NCBI GenBank assembly: GCA_032718865.1
Contig: JALUTQ010000007.1
Coordinates: 1,798,001 to 1,862,000, forward strand
DNA length: 64,000 nt
Reading direction: 5' to 3'
DNA from: Tilletia caries
Taxonomy: Eukaryota > Basidiomycota > Exobasidiomycetes > Tilletiales > Tilletiaceae
The notes under the pieces are model-generated. The model had not been told where the DNA came from. It did no database searches and saw nothing but the letters and a program-made list of their open reading frames with translations. Below are positions 20,740-31,082 of this stretch, piece by piece. How positions within the stretch are numbered: position 1 is the first letter of the stretch; the number at the start of each line of letters is the position of its first letter. The position numbers and the translations under genes are program-made.

Positions 20740-22670
20740 ATGTCTGACGTTCCAGACCTTTCAACCCTCTTGATTCACGCTGATGATGTGAGGCTTTTCA
20801 CACTTCTGGTGACCCGATATTGCACGCTGACAACCCTTTCTAAATTGGGAGCAGGTGAACATCGATGCGGATCCTTACCATGCCGTGGCACCGCACCTCG
20901 AGCTTTCTACCACATACAGGTGAGAGCGTTCGCAAGCTAATATGTACTCATGCGTCTTCCCTGGGCTGAAGATTTCTACAGGGCTCCCCATCCGGACTCG
21001 GAGCTTGGCATTGCCATGGCCACTGGAAAGCTACAGAACTTCTACGATCTCCAGAATCCGCCTATGAACATCTACTCGCGCTACACTTCGGATACCCGGG
21101 GACGCGCTGAAAAGGTGCTGTCCCAAATCATGGACGGTAATGCGGTGACTTACGGGTCTGGGTGAGTTTCAACGTATGGTGGAGCGCGCTGTTGATCAAA
21201 AGGGTGCTTCGTTGACGACTTCATCCGCTCCTGTGTTCAGTATGGCGGCTGTATACGCTGCACTGATGCACTACTCTCCTGCAGTTATAGCCCTGCGCAA
21301 GGGTTACCACGGAGTGCATGAAGCCATTCGTGTCTACAAGCGGGCTAAATCTGATCTGGTTAGTGGCGCTTCACAGCTCTTCGAGATTGTTGCCCTTGCT
21401 CACTCCCTCGAATGATGCACAGGTTGTAATTGACCTCGACGACGATTATCCGTCCATAGAGCCAAAGAAAGAAGTTCAGCCGACAGGCGGACTCTTGGTG
21501 TGGGTCGAGACGCCACTGAATCCCACCGGCGAGGCTAGGGATCTACGCAAATACTCTCAAAAGGTACGTTATCATGAAGATCAAGTTGACATTGCACAGC
21601 CGACTGATACGTGCTCGAAACAGGCCCATAATGCTGGAGGTGTCCTTGTCGTGGATGCCACCTTTGCACCCCCGCCGCTTCAGAACCCGTTTCTTCAAGG
21701 TGCCGACATGGTCATGCACTCTGGTACGTTGTTTGGCCATAAACATATTGAGCAAGATCATGATCGAACTGAAGCCAACATAAATTCATCTGCTATAGCC
21801 ACAAAATATCTGGGCGGACACTCTGATCTCCTCGTTGGCGTGCTCGCTGTGAAGGACAAGAAGGAGTACATGGTCGTAAGTTTAATGCTTTGACCGGATT
21901 CATTTGGGTCATCGATCATTTCTGACAAAAGCTGGAATATCCTTGTAGCTTCATTTCGATCGCTGCTTTTTGGGCTCGACTCCCGGCAATCTCGAAGCGT
22001 ACCTTCTGCTACGCTCGCTTCGCTCGCTCAGCCTGCGCGTCACTCGACAGGCCGAAACAGCGACAAAGCTGGTTCAGTGGCTCCATTCTCTCACAGCCAC
22101 ACACCAAGGCGAAGTTTCTCCTGAAGATTCTCAGCTCGGTATTGCAAAGGGTGCGGTCATCAATCGTGTTTGGCATGCGAGTCTGCAGCCTCGCCAGGAT
22201 GCAGATCCCAATCTTGAGGCGAGGTTGGAGGAGGGGGCAGGGTTCGATCCAAAGGAACAGATGCCTGGCGGCTTCTCTCCAACTTTTGCAATTCGAGTGA
22301 GTGTTTGTTATGACGCAAGAGTAATCTTTACTGCTGATCCTGATCTCTACTTCGCAGACTTCGAAGCAGCGTTATGCGAGTCACTTGCCTCACAGCACAG
22401 AGTTTTTCATCGTAAGTACCGCATGATGTCTGGTAATTCGCTCTGTGACCTGATGCGGACAACTTATCTTCCTATCAGCCCGCGACATCGCTCGGTGGCG
22501 TGGAATCTCTGATGGAGTGGCGCCGAAACTCCGACCCGCGCGAAGAAGACCAGTGCCTTGTTCGGTTTTCAATCGGTCTCGAATCATTCGAGGATCTCAA
22601 AGGCGCCTTGCGGAAGGCCATGGTATCTCTGCTCTCGAACGATCAGGCTGAGAAGCCTGAGGTTGTGTAG
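20740..22670 (+). CDS. Cys/Met-metabolism PLP enzyme (cystathionine gamma-synthase/beta-lyase type)
   Basis: Ten exons (20740-20787, 20855-20919, 20982-21161, 21241-21358, 21423-21563, 21624-21723, 21799-21875, 21949-22296, 22358-22411, 22479-22670) join in frame to give 440 residues, with 60-79-nt introns. The fold-type I PLP enzyme blocks are in order: an N-terminal STLLIHADD, the HLELSTTYR block, IYSRYTSDTRGRAE, the DLRKYSQKAHNAG region, VVDATFAPPPLQNP (the PLP-binding Asp) and the Schiff-base lysine in ATKYLGGHSD, then a C-terminal GGVESLMEW and RFSIGLESFEDL. Members move sulfur between cysteine and homocysteine in the cytosol. The exact reaction cannot be fixed from motifs. All catalytic blocks are intact. 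Confidence 0.9.
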
Positions 22671-23440
22671 AGCAAGATAGAGACTATTCGAGTATAGTGA
22701 CAAGTATAGTCGTACGGAATTACCTGCTTGGTACATCGACTTTCTGGTCATCAATAGCCTTTGGCCCTCCCAGTGGTGCGCGGTAACGATGGCATTCAGC
22801 ATTCGCCTCATTTCTACCGCCAGCGAAGTCAGTAGTCAGAAGTCAGTCCTGACCGCCTGACCTCAAGCCTCAATGCCCAGATTTGCTTATAACAGGTTCT
22901 TCTTTTGCCGTGTAGCAAGCTCCAGTGGAAGCTGTAGTGGAAGCGATGCACTCTACCGAGACGTGGGCATTCGCCGTAGCCTCCCAAGCCCTGACTTTGC
23001 TCCACGCTTCACCACTTGGCGCTTCACCGCTTCACCATCTCAGTGAGTAAGATAGCGAGCGAGGCACTGAAGCAGTACATATGCCTTGCCCGAGAGCCGA
23101 ACCGGTCGGGCTGCTGAAGAGACCGCTCATGATATACATGTATGAGACGACGATCGCGGATCGACCCTTTCTCACGGACCCCCACTACTCAGACCCTTCC
23201 GTTTCTTAACCAGCCCCCGGAATCCCCATCTACCCGGCTTCTGGATAAGGACTAACTTTGTATTCCGCCCAAAAGCTATCAGAAGCTCTCCCCTTTTTTC
23301 TGGTGGCATGCAAGTCAACCGAGTGAGAAGTGTTCTGCTTCTGCCTGGCCTAACGTGAAGGTACTGGGTCCGTGCTGACTGCTGTGTGCTTCTCATTCTG
23401 ATCTCCCGCTGAAGCTTCCTCTTCTCCCTACCCTTTAAAG
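22671..23440. other. no gene recognised
   Basis: A 770-bp spacer between two plus-strand genes, with only shadow frames. The right part is probably the promoter and leader of the 7-TM gene. Confidence 0.4.
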
Positions 23441-25405
23441 ATGCACAGGTCTCCATGTGCTGAGCCCCCGTCGGTGCTTCCCTCGGCTTCAGGCTTCGAC
23501 ACCGCCTTCTGCGAGCCCCGTCAAGAAGTAGCAGCTGATCCGATGTCTGCCTATCCCGAATTTGAGCTTCTGGCCCCGCCGCCGCCGACATTCCTCTCGA
23601 CGTCGTCTCCCCAACGCGCGCAGCTGCCGCGGTTCGCGAACGTCGATGAGGTCGTACAATTTGCTCGGGGTCAAGTTCTGGCGCGACGCGATCCGGTACT
23701 GGAAGGTTCGTTGCTTTTCGTGGTCATCTACATCGGCTTGCTCGTCGTGCTGGCTATCTCGGTCGTCATCCGACGTCTCCTCAATCGCAACTTCTGGCTG
23801 TTCCGCATCGTCCGCCGACCCGACGGACTCCTGCTTGTGCCACATCTGCACAGCTGCTGGTCGTTTATGGCCGGCTCCTTTGGCTTCATCTTTACAGTCT
23901 ACAACATCGTCAGCCTGGTGAATTTGTCCAATCAACAACCACCGAAGTACGCCTGTATTACACTTGTATACGTGTGGAGCCCGCTCTACGTGGGTCTCTC
24001 GTGGATGGCATGGGCTGCCGCGGTCGCTGGTACTCAAGACTTTCACATTCGGATCCCGATCACAAGACGATGCGTACTCGACTTTCGGGTTCCGCCCTGG
24101 GTGGCCAACCTGATTGGTATCGGTGTACCTTTAAGCTGCGCGGTAGCGATATTCTTTCCTGTTCTACTCGGCACTCATCATTCTGAGAACGCAAGGCGGC
24201 TCTATCTCAAGTGGAACAAGCAATTCTCCACGCAGGATGTAATCACGGAGGACATGCTGATTCAGCTTCAACTGGTGAGCGGACATGCAAAGCCGTAAAT
24301 GTGAAGCGTGGACGCTGATCGTGGCAACCCCCTTCCATGCTTTAGATCTGGTTCCAGACCATTCGACATGCCAACTATCTTGCAATCGCAGCCATGCTGT
24401 GGTCCGTGTTCGCATCCATCACCCTCGTCATCTACTTTTACTTCAGCATTCGGCTCATTCGGACCTTACGAAGTCACCTCAGGAAAAAGACGGGGAAGAT
24501 GAGCCCGATTCAAAATGCCATGACCATGTCCATGGGTATATTCAATGCTGAGGATGGCGCCCGAGAAGAACGCGAACACGTGGATGACACCGTGCAGCCC
24601 AGGGATGCTCATCATAACTTGGGCGGAAAGTCGGCCATCGCATCATCATGCGTCCTGCACTCACGAGTCGAGGCCACCATCGAGCACGCCAGGTCCGCTG
24701 GAGCAACCGCTGGCGCAAAGGGTCAACAAATGGAAAGGGTACCGTCACCATCGCCAGTGACGCCGCCCTCGAGGCCGACACCACCCCAGGCACCCGATCA
24801 GGGAAATCCAGCGAGCTCGGTAGAGCGCGCCGTCCTATATTTCATCATTCAAGCTACCAGCCTCAACCTCGGAACGTTCCTAATGGTATCTGGCGCATCG
24901 GTCATGGCAAATATCACGGTCGCTCAGGCAGAACTAGGCCGATTTCAGAACACGGAAAACGTTTTGTGGATGGTCCTTACCTTCACATGCGTGGTATTTG
25001 GAACCACGACCCTGTGTTCGATGTGAGTCATGATGCTTGGTCCAGGTTCAAACAGAAAGGTACCGGACTGGCTGATACCTTCTTTTTGAACGGCATCACA
25101 GAGCTCACGAGACGTATGAAGAAAGTCTTGCATCGTTGATCCACCCAAGTAGGAGAAGCCACACCGACTCTGCACCTTTCAGGCTCAGCCCCGTGACGAT
25201 TTCTGTCGTCGAACGCCGGCGTCGAATGCCTCAGCACGAGATTCGAACGCACGAACTTCAAACGGAGATGGAGCATCACATCGAAGACGAAGTCGCTATT
25301 CCAGGGAACCTGAGCACGGCAGATGCTATGACATACAACGATAAGCAGCATCCTTCGACCAGCGGCGAGCTTACAGATCGGGAGGGGTCACTGCTGGATT
25401 CATAA
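23441..25405 (+). CDS. fungal seven-transmembrane protein, GPCR-like
   Basis: Three exons (23441-24274, 24346-25022, 25102-25405) with 71- and 79-nt introns give 604 residues. After about 90 polar residues there are seven hydrophobic segments: LLFVVIYIGLLVVLAISVVI, FMAGSFGFIFTVYNIV, ITLVYVWSPLYVGLSW, LIGIGVPLSCAVAIFF, ANYLAIAAMLWSVFASI, FIIQATSLNLGTFLMVSG and VLWMVLTFTCVVFGTTTL. A long charged loop (about 130 residues) separates helices 5 and 6, as in many receptors. The tail is hydrophilic. I recognise no specific receptor class, so the ligand and partner are unknown. The 3' end converges on the YIH1 gene, 177 bp away. Confidence 0.75.
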
Positions 25406-25582
25406 TCCGATCTGAGCAGGCTTTCTCAGGACGTTATCGATTATGCGGAGCGAGGATTTTTACCCGTTCTCCCCTATATGAAATGCTTATGTATATGTTG
25501 ATTTACCAACTCGAATGTTGTGCTGAGTCTGATGTCTGCTTCCAGTCAGAGTATCGGAGGCAAAAATATCATGCACCAGCCA

Positions 25583-27341
25583 TCACGTTGCAACGAGGCC
25601 TGCTAGCTCGAGACCCGACCGAGCCACACGGTTGATGTGTTTGAAGCGATCAGCTCCAAGAAGAATTCCCCCGTAGTAACGGGTTACCACGACTATAGCG
25701 TTAGGGACGTCCTGAGGAGCGTAAGATCATGCAGTAAGCGCGATGGAATGGCCATGTCAGTGCGCCAACACAGCGAGAGCATCCTCGACGGGCGCAACAA
25801 ACTCACTAGGAGGTCTAGCAAATGCGCCAACCGCCCTCCTGCCGCTGTCTCTCCGTCATCGTCATGGTCCCTATGTACCGTTACCGCCGAGCCAACTTCG
25901 CCCTTGGACCTGTCCTCGGTAGGAACTGTGCAGACCCAAGCATGAATGATCGGATGCGTTGCTCTGGCAATCTTGCGATCGGAGAGGATGTGGGAGAGAA
26001 CGATTGGGACCTAGTGTGTGCCATGGTGGAGAGGGAGAAGAATTACGCTGTCAGAACAAAGTGGTACTTCCTTTCGGGGAGCTTCGTTCCGCTGCCAGGG
26101 ACATTACCTCATCTGGATGGTCAAGACGGGCGGCATGCGCGATGAAGACGCTCTTGCGCTCTGTGACAGGTTCCGTACGCACAAGGCGCTTCAGAATGAG
26201 AGATCGCTGCTTGTCATTCAGGCCAGCGGGTACCGAGAATACGGTCGTCTCAGCGAGCGCTCCGCCACGGTCACCGTTTTGCCGCCTCGAATCGACATGT
26301 ACCTGTCCCGATACCTGTACATTGACTGATGGCAACCGTCGTTCCATGGCTCGTTTACGGTCAAGGTGCCTCCTATTCTCGTACCAATTGGCCACGAGCT
26401 CTCTGACGTACTCGATACCTTCGTAGAGCAAAGGCTCGCCCACCATCCATGGCACGCCTTCGTTCCTACCGCGCTGTCCTTGGTCGTTTCGAAATGTCAA
26501 CGGTTTCTCATCGGAAGGCGAAGATGCAAAGGTGGAAACTTGAGCGGCGCTCGCACCCGTCCGGTCATCTGTGGCTGGATGATAGTGCAGGAAGGTTCGT
26601 AGAACCGAGCCAAACAGGGTGGGATCTACGGCGTATGGCCCGACGAATCGGCTTAGTAGCTGAAGCTGCGGCGGAGCACTTTGGCGTTGAGCCTCCTCGC
26701 TGGCATTGGTGTGACTCGGATATGATGGTGGGATTGTTATGGCGAGCCGGATCGGGATCGATCGAGAACGTTCCGGGTCTTCGCCGTCGCCTGAATCGTC
26801 TGCTGAGCTAGGCTGAAAGGATGTGTTGAGCATCAAGCGAAGTCGGCAGCCGGGTTGCCACTGGGTGATCACATCGACAGAGGGGACATCGCCTGCACGG
26901 AAAAGATCAGTCATTTGGTGGACAGACCGAGACTTTCTCAAACTTGACCAGTGTACTCTTACCTTCCTGAGCCTGAGCAATAGTCGGACTCCTGAATTTC
27001 GATGTTTGAATAACATTCTTTAAAAGTGGATACGTGGTTAGAATAACTCTTCCACCTTGCGCATTTCCAGACATTATAAAGAAAGGCGGGTAACATACCG
27101 GAACGTCGATCTGCAACACATGGAAGGCGCCGGTTCCGATTTCCTCCCCACCTTCGCCGCCGTCTGCGGAGTATTCCTGAGACGGGTCATCGTCGTGGTC
27201 GTTCGTAAAGATGGCCGCCAGAGCTTCGAGTTCTTCCGCCAGAGCCTCTACATCGATGGTCAACGTGCCTTGAGCGGCCGGACCCTCGTGTTGCGGGGCT
27301 GCATAGGTGCGAATGTGCTCGGAAAGTCGCTTGAGTGACAT
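25583..27341 (-). CDS. YIH1: IMPACT/YIH1 homologue (RWD plus UPF0029 domain)
   Basis: Five exons (27341-27099, 27017-26963, 26892-26108, 26010-25807, 25711-25583) join to 471 residues. The N-terminal half is an RWD domain with a long acidic insertion (EALAEELEALAAIF ... LQIDVP ... RLAITIPPSYPS ... LYEGIEYVRELVANWY). The C-terminal half is the IMPACT/UPF0029 domain: ERKSVFIAHAARLDHPDE, LSDRKIARATHPIIHAW, DHDDDGETAAGGRL and RYYGGILLGADRFKHINRVAR. In yeast and mammals this protein binds GCN1 through its RWD domain and limits GCN2 activation in amino-acid starvation. The second exon and its TTCTAAC branch site were chosen because they keep the frame. The gene appears intact. Confidence 0.88.
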
Positions 27342-28501
27342 AACGCGAATCGCTTCCTCAGTTGCGTGACTGATAGACGGAATGGATCGACCTGCAGGTG
27401 CCTATCTTGACCCTGTCCAAACTTCGGATAGAGAGGTGAAGTGAGGAAGACTGAAAAGGGCGCACAACGTAACGCTAGATGGCTCTGATAAAGTGCTCCT
27501 GAACCCGAGCTCCACTGAGGATTCCGATTTCGAGACCTGGCGCAAAATATGGTCAGGCTATCGAGAAGCGACAGTAACACCAGCTTGGCCCACAGAATCA
27601 AAGCTCGCCGTGCAACTGTGTGCTCACCTTCAGGAATGTTGGTCGTTCAGAACTTGGTAGAAAGCCGCGGTGCGGCTGCCAGTTTCCAGGTGTACCGATA
27701 CTACGTGATTATGCCGGGGGCTTGAAGCGTCGAGGATCTGGAAAAAGGAGATGAAGAGAAGCAAGGAAGGAAGGATGGATCGTCCACACCCACATGACAG
27801 GAAAGAGGCTGACAATTACGTAATAGCGCACAAGTTATGGGTCGTTTGTTTCCCGACACACATACTGCCGGAAGCCCGCCGTATCCGGCAAATACGGGAT
27901 TTCTGGCTGCACCGCTGTTCCCTCCTCTCCTACTGGAGCCTGGAGACCGCGGTCCGGAGCATTGCTGAGTGCACGCGGTGTTGGGGGTGTGGTGCACGAT
28001 ATTGAGGCCGAGGTCGAGCTCTGGCAACCTACAGGTGATAGTAGTGAACATCCTTCTGGGATTGGCACAAGCTTAGCGCCATCAGGCGCTCACATCTAAA
28101 TGTGTCAGCAAGGTCGCCTGAACGGAATTGAAGGGAAACTGGACAGCAGAGGCTGGACTTGATGACATGAAAGTTTGGACGTCAGGAGTTGGAGATACAG
28201 ACGAGGGCGAGGCCAAGATCGCTGTTCGCTGACTGGTTCGAAGCAGCGCAGCTAGGAGAATCTAAAGTCCCAAGCTCTGGAGGAGTATATAGTGGTCAAC
28301 ACATGTGTGTCCTTCTACCTAACATTTGTCGAATCATAACGTCCATCAAGGTCTGCCCCTGATGAACACGTCCTCATCTCTGATCAGCTTATCGCTCGCT
28401 ATTTGTTCAGCTGAGGTATCCACGGACTCCTGGGCCTCAAGTCGAGATCCCGTTCGAATTGGTATTTGGTACATCTCCCTGGCAGCTGGCAGTAGCTGAC
28501 C
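27342..28501. other. no gene; upstream region of the YIH1 homologue
   Basis: About 1.2 kb between the start of the YIH1-like gene and the Tc1-type element. The frames are short, on both strands, with no recognisable domain. Confidence 0.4.
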
Positions 28502-29006
28502 TACGAGGCCGTTGTCAAAAGTATCCGGACACTAAAATTTTAACCATACGTTTACTAAGTGTTCGCCTCTATTGAGCTCTCGATGCAACTCAAAGACATG
28601 GATATGGAAGACGCTCAATGATGGGCCATTTGGAAAGCCTCTATACCGGAGAACAACTTCTCTCTGTGGAGTTTTCCCAGCTCTGACTTGGAAGACAGGT
28701 TGCTCTAAGTGGAAAGAGGAAGAAACGATTGCAATTAGTATCCCACCGGCCTGGCTTTTGTGCCAGAGTGTTCCCCAGACTTTTTGAGGCCATGAGTTTA
28801 TAGAAATTAGAATATGGACGGGAAATGAAAAGGACCAAGAAACATGCATGTCTTGACTCTTGATGACTGATATTGCTTAATGCTTGGTCTGGATATCTGA
28901 GACTCGAATTCTCAAAAGGCGTGCTCAATGCTGTGCCTGTCGGATGTGGATTGCATACCTAAACAACGGCCCAGAAGCACAGTCAATCATTCAAATCACA
29001 TAGACG

Positions 29007-29345
29007 CCCTCCGCGCCTCGCTCTCAGGGTAGCGACGCTACCCTTTGAGCTCTCCGCAATGATTTTCCACACAACATAGGTGATGAGCAGATAGACATAG
29101 AACTCCCCAAAGATATTATGTAACATGTGTATTGCGGACCTGATCGGTGACCCACAGGCCACAGTTGACAAATCGATATGGACCAACTAGTGACGCTTAC
29201 CGCGCCTCGCTCTCAGGGTAGCTTCGCTACCCTTCGAGCTCTCCGCCATGATTATCCACACAACATAGATGATGAGCGGATAAAGCTCCCCAAAGATGTA
29301 ATGTAACATGTGTATTGCGTACCTGATCGTTGACTCACAGGCCAC
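29007..29345. repeat. two copies of a ~190-bp satellite-like unit with a hairpin
   Basis: Each unit starts CGCCTCGCTCTCAGGGTAGC and contains AGGGTAGC-TTC-GCTACCCT, a perfect 8-bp hairpin with a 3-nt loop (the first unit has a slightly altered loop), followed by GAGCTCTCCGC. Copies start near 29,009 and 29,202. Three further copies lie near 61,230-61,690. Confidence 0.8.
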
Positions 29346-29372
29346 AGTTGATAAATTGATATGGACTGACGA

Positions 29373-29424
29373 GTAGTCAGTAGTCAGTAGTCAGTAGTCA
29401 GTAGTCAGTAGTCAGTAGTCAGTA
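29373..29424. repeat. 7-bp tandem repeat (AGTAGTC)n
   Basis: About seven head-to-tail copies of AGTAGTC lie inside the Tc1-type element. Confidence 0.9.
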
Positions 29425-30439
29425 GCATTCTGGTCTTCTGGAGCACCATCCCCTGGTGGATGTAGGCGTGTATCTCAAGCAACTTACGACTGGCACGACT
29501 TGTAAGTTGTAGGCAGGTCAGGGTTGAAGGTTAGTGAACGCTGGAGTAAGTTGTGCAGTTGGTACTTGGTAGCTGCGTAGTGCGTAATGCGTTCGTCAAA
29601 AAGTTGAAGACCTTTCAACATTCTCGGAGGGTTTTGGAGTTTTTGACTATGGCTATGAACTTCCTCGGAGGGTTTTGACTTTTGACTATGGCTATCGAAG
29701 GCGTGGGAAAAGTGGAGGTGGAAGAGAGACAGAAACGGGCAACGAACGGAGGAAGGACGGCATGTGAACAGCAAATTGCTATCTTCATAAGGAAAACTGG
29801 GAGAAATCGAGAGCGTCGATGGATGCTTAGAACACGGACACCCAGGCGACGTTTGAGAAGATTTAAAGGAGTTTTGAAGAATTTCATTCGAAGGATGTTG
29901 CAACACTTTTTCTCGGCCGTAAAAATCTAAGGGGCAGATATAACCCCATACTAAAGTCTGGGGAAATCTACTAGGTGATTTCAAACTCTTTCACACCCAC
30001 CTTACTCAACCCAGCTCCTCATTTTTTCTCAATTTTTTGAGTCACATATTCCGATGCTTCTGCACTCGCGCTAGAAGGTCAGCTAAGAGGTGTATTTTTA
30101 CAGATTTTACTGACCAAGTTTGACTTAAGGTGAAATAGAGGCGAACACTTAGTAAACGTATGGTTAAAATTTTAGTGTCCGGATACTTTTGACAACGGCC
30201 TCGTACGTACGACAGGTGGACGTCTAGATGTCACCCCACCAGCTCGGTTCCCAGGCCCCCCTTCTTTACAAAGGGACAGCTGTCCGCTGATCACGCCAAC
30301 CATCTGCCTTTGAGCATCCCAACTTCGCGACAAAACATTTAGAGTGTAGGTCTTGAAGGCTCGAGGCTTGAGGACGCGTCGCGCGATGCGCCTCGCCTGT
30401 TCTTTTATGGCTCATATCTCATATCTCATAGCCCTATCG

Positions 30440-30805
30440 CTGATTGTTGGATATATGCATCATCCATGACACTTGGGTTGAGACTGGTCTCACCTTTTAG
30501 TATAGTGGTAGAATGTTCACAACAGATTAAGAGTCTGATCGACTCTGTCGTGAGTTCGATTCCCGGTATCTCGAGATTTCTTTTCCGACCATTTTCTTGT
30601 CGGGTGCTTGTCGGGTTTTTCCACAGCACGTGCTCCGGGTACTCCGGGCCGAAAGAGTCTCACCCCTAGTCCTATGGGGTCTCGCGTCTCAGACCAAAGG
30701 GTCATGATGATGAGAGGGAGTGTTGGATATATGCATCATCCATGAAACTTGGGTTGAGACTGGTCTCACCTTTTAGTATAGTGGTAGAATGTTCACAACA
30801 CTGAT
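30440..30805. mobile_element. TRIM retroelement with 80-bp LTRs
   Basis: Two 80-bp direct repeats (30445-30524 and 30721-30800), nearly identical, start TGTTGGATATATGC and end TTCACAACA, so both have TG...CA termini. The pair is flanked by a 5-bp duplication CTGAT (30440-30444, 30801-30805). A purine tract GATGAGAGGGAG lies directly before the right repeat, in the position of a polypurine tract. Just inside the left repeat is GATTAAGAGTCTG, the complement of the tRNA-Lys(CTT) anticodon arm. The whole element is 356 bp and encodes nothing, which is the definition of a terminal-repeat retrotransposon in miniature. Confidence 0.88.
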
Positions 30806-31082
30806 GTACGAGTATGTACATGTCGCGCATGCATGTCCCTCCTCCGGCTGAAATCAGTAAGTGGAAGCCACTCGCATTTACTGTTAATGCGATTGTCACG
30901 GGACTCGTCACTCGGGGCTCGCGGCTACCTTAAATCGAAGCAATTGGTGTCGGCCTCGTTCGCCCCATCTGGCGTTCCTTGCCAAGGCCAGGCCTAACCG
31001 CCGGCAGGGCACCGACGCTCTCTTTGGCCAAGCCTAACTTTAAAGAGAGCGGGGCCCCGGCTCTCAGATCTCAGATCTCAGA
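30806..31082. other. spacer with (AGATCTC)n repeats
   Basis: No gene. A run of AGATCTC words (about 31060-31089) leads into the target duplication of element D. Confidence 0.5.

Larger units (their letters stand above)
28502..30205. mobile_element. non-autonomous Tc1/mariner element with perfect 70-bp TIRs
   Basis: The element 28504-30203 (1.70 kb) is bounded by 70-bp inverted repeats (28504-28573 and 30134-30203) that are identical by eye and start CGAGGCCGTTGTCAAAAG, continuing into TATCCGGACAC, text typical of Tc1-like ends. The TA dinucleotides at 28502-28503 and 30204-30205 are the target duplication. No transposase is encoded. The interior carries two hairpin-bearing satellite units and a 7-bp tandem repeat. 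Identical TIRs suggest recent movement. Part of the same interior recurs at 60968-61690. Confidence 0.9.

Noticed and set aside
23172..24046. Minus-strand frames over the 7-TM gene
   Set aside because: The plus-strand gene has seven clear hydrophobic segments and consistent introns; the minus frames are shadows.
25637..26811. Plus-strand frames over the YIH1 gene
   Set aside because: The minus strand carries the RWD and IMPACT motifs with matching splice sites.
30490..30570. tRNA gene (TAGTATAGTGGTAGAATG and GAGTTCGATTCCCGG look like A and B boxes)
   Set aside because: The arms do not pair as a cloverleaf (no acceptor or T stem), and the A-box-like part is inside the 80-bp LTR that also occurs at 4.4 kb and 30.7 kb without the B-box part.
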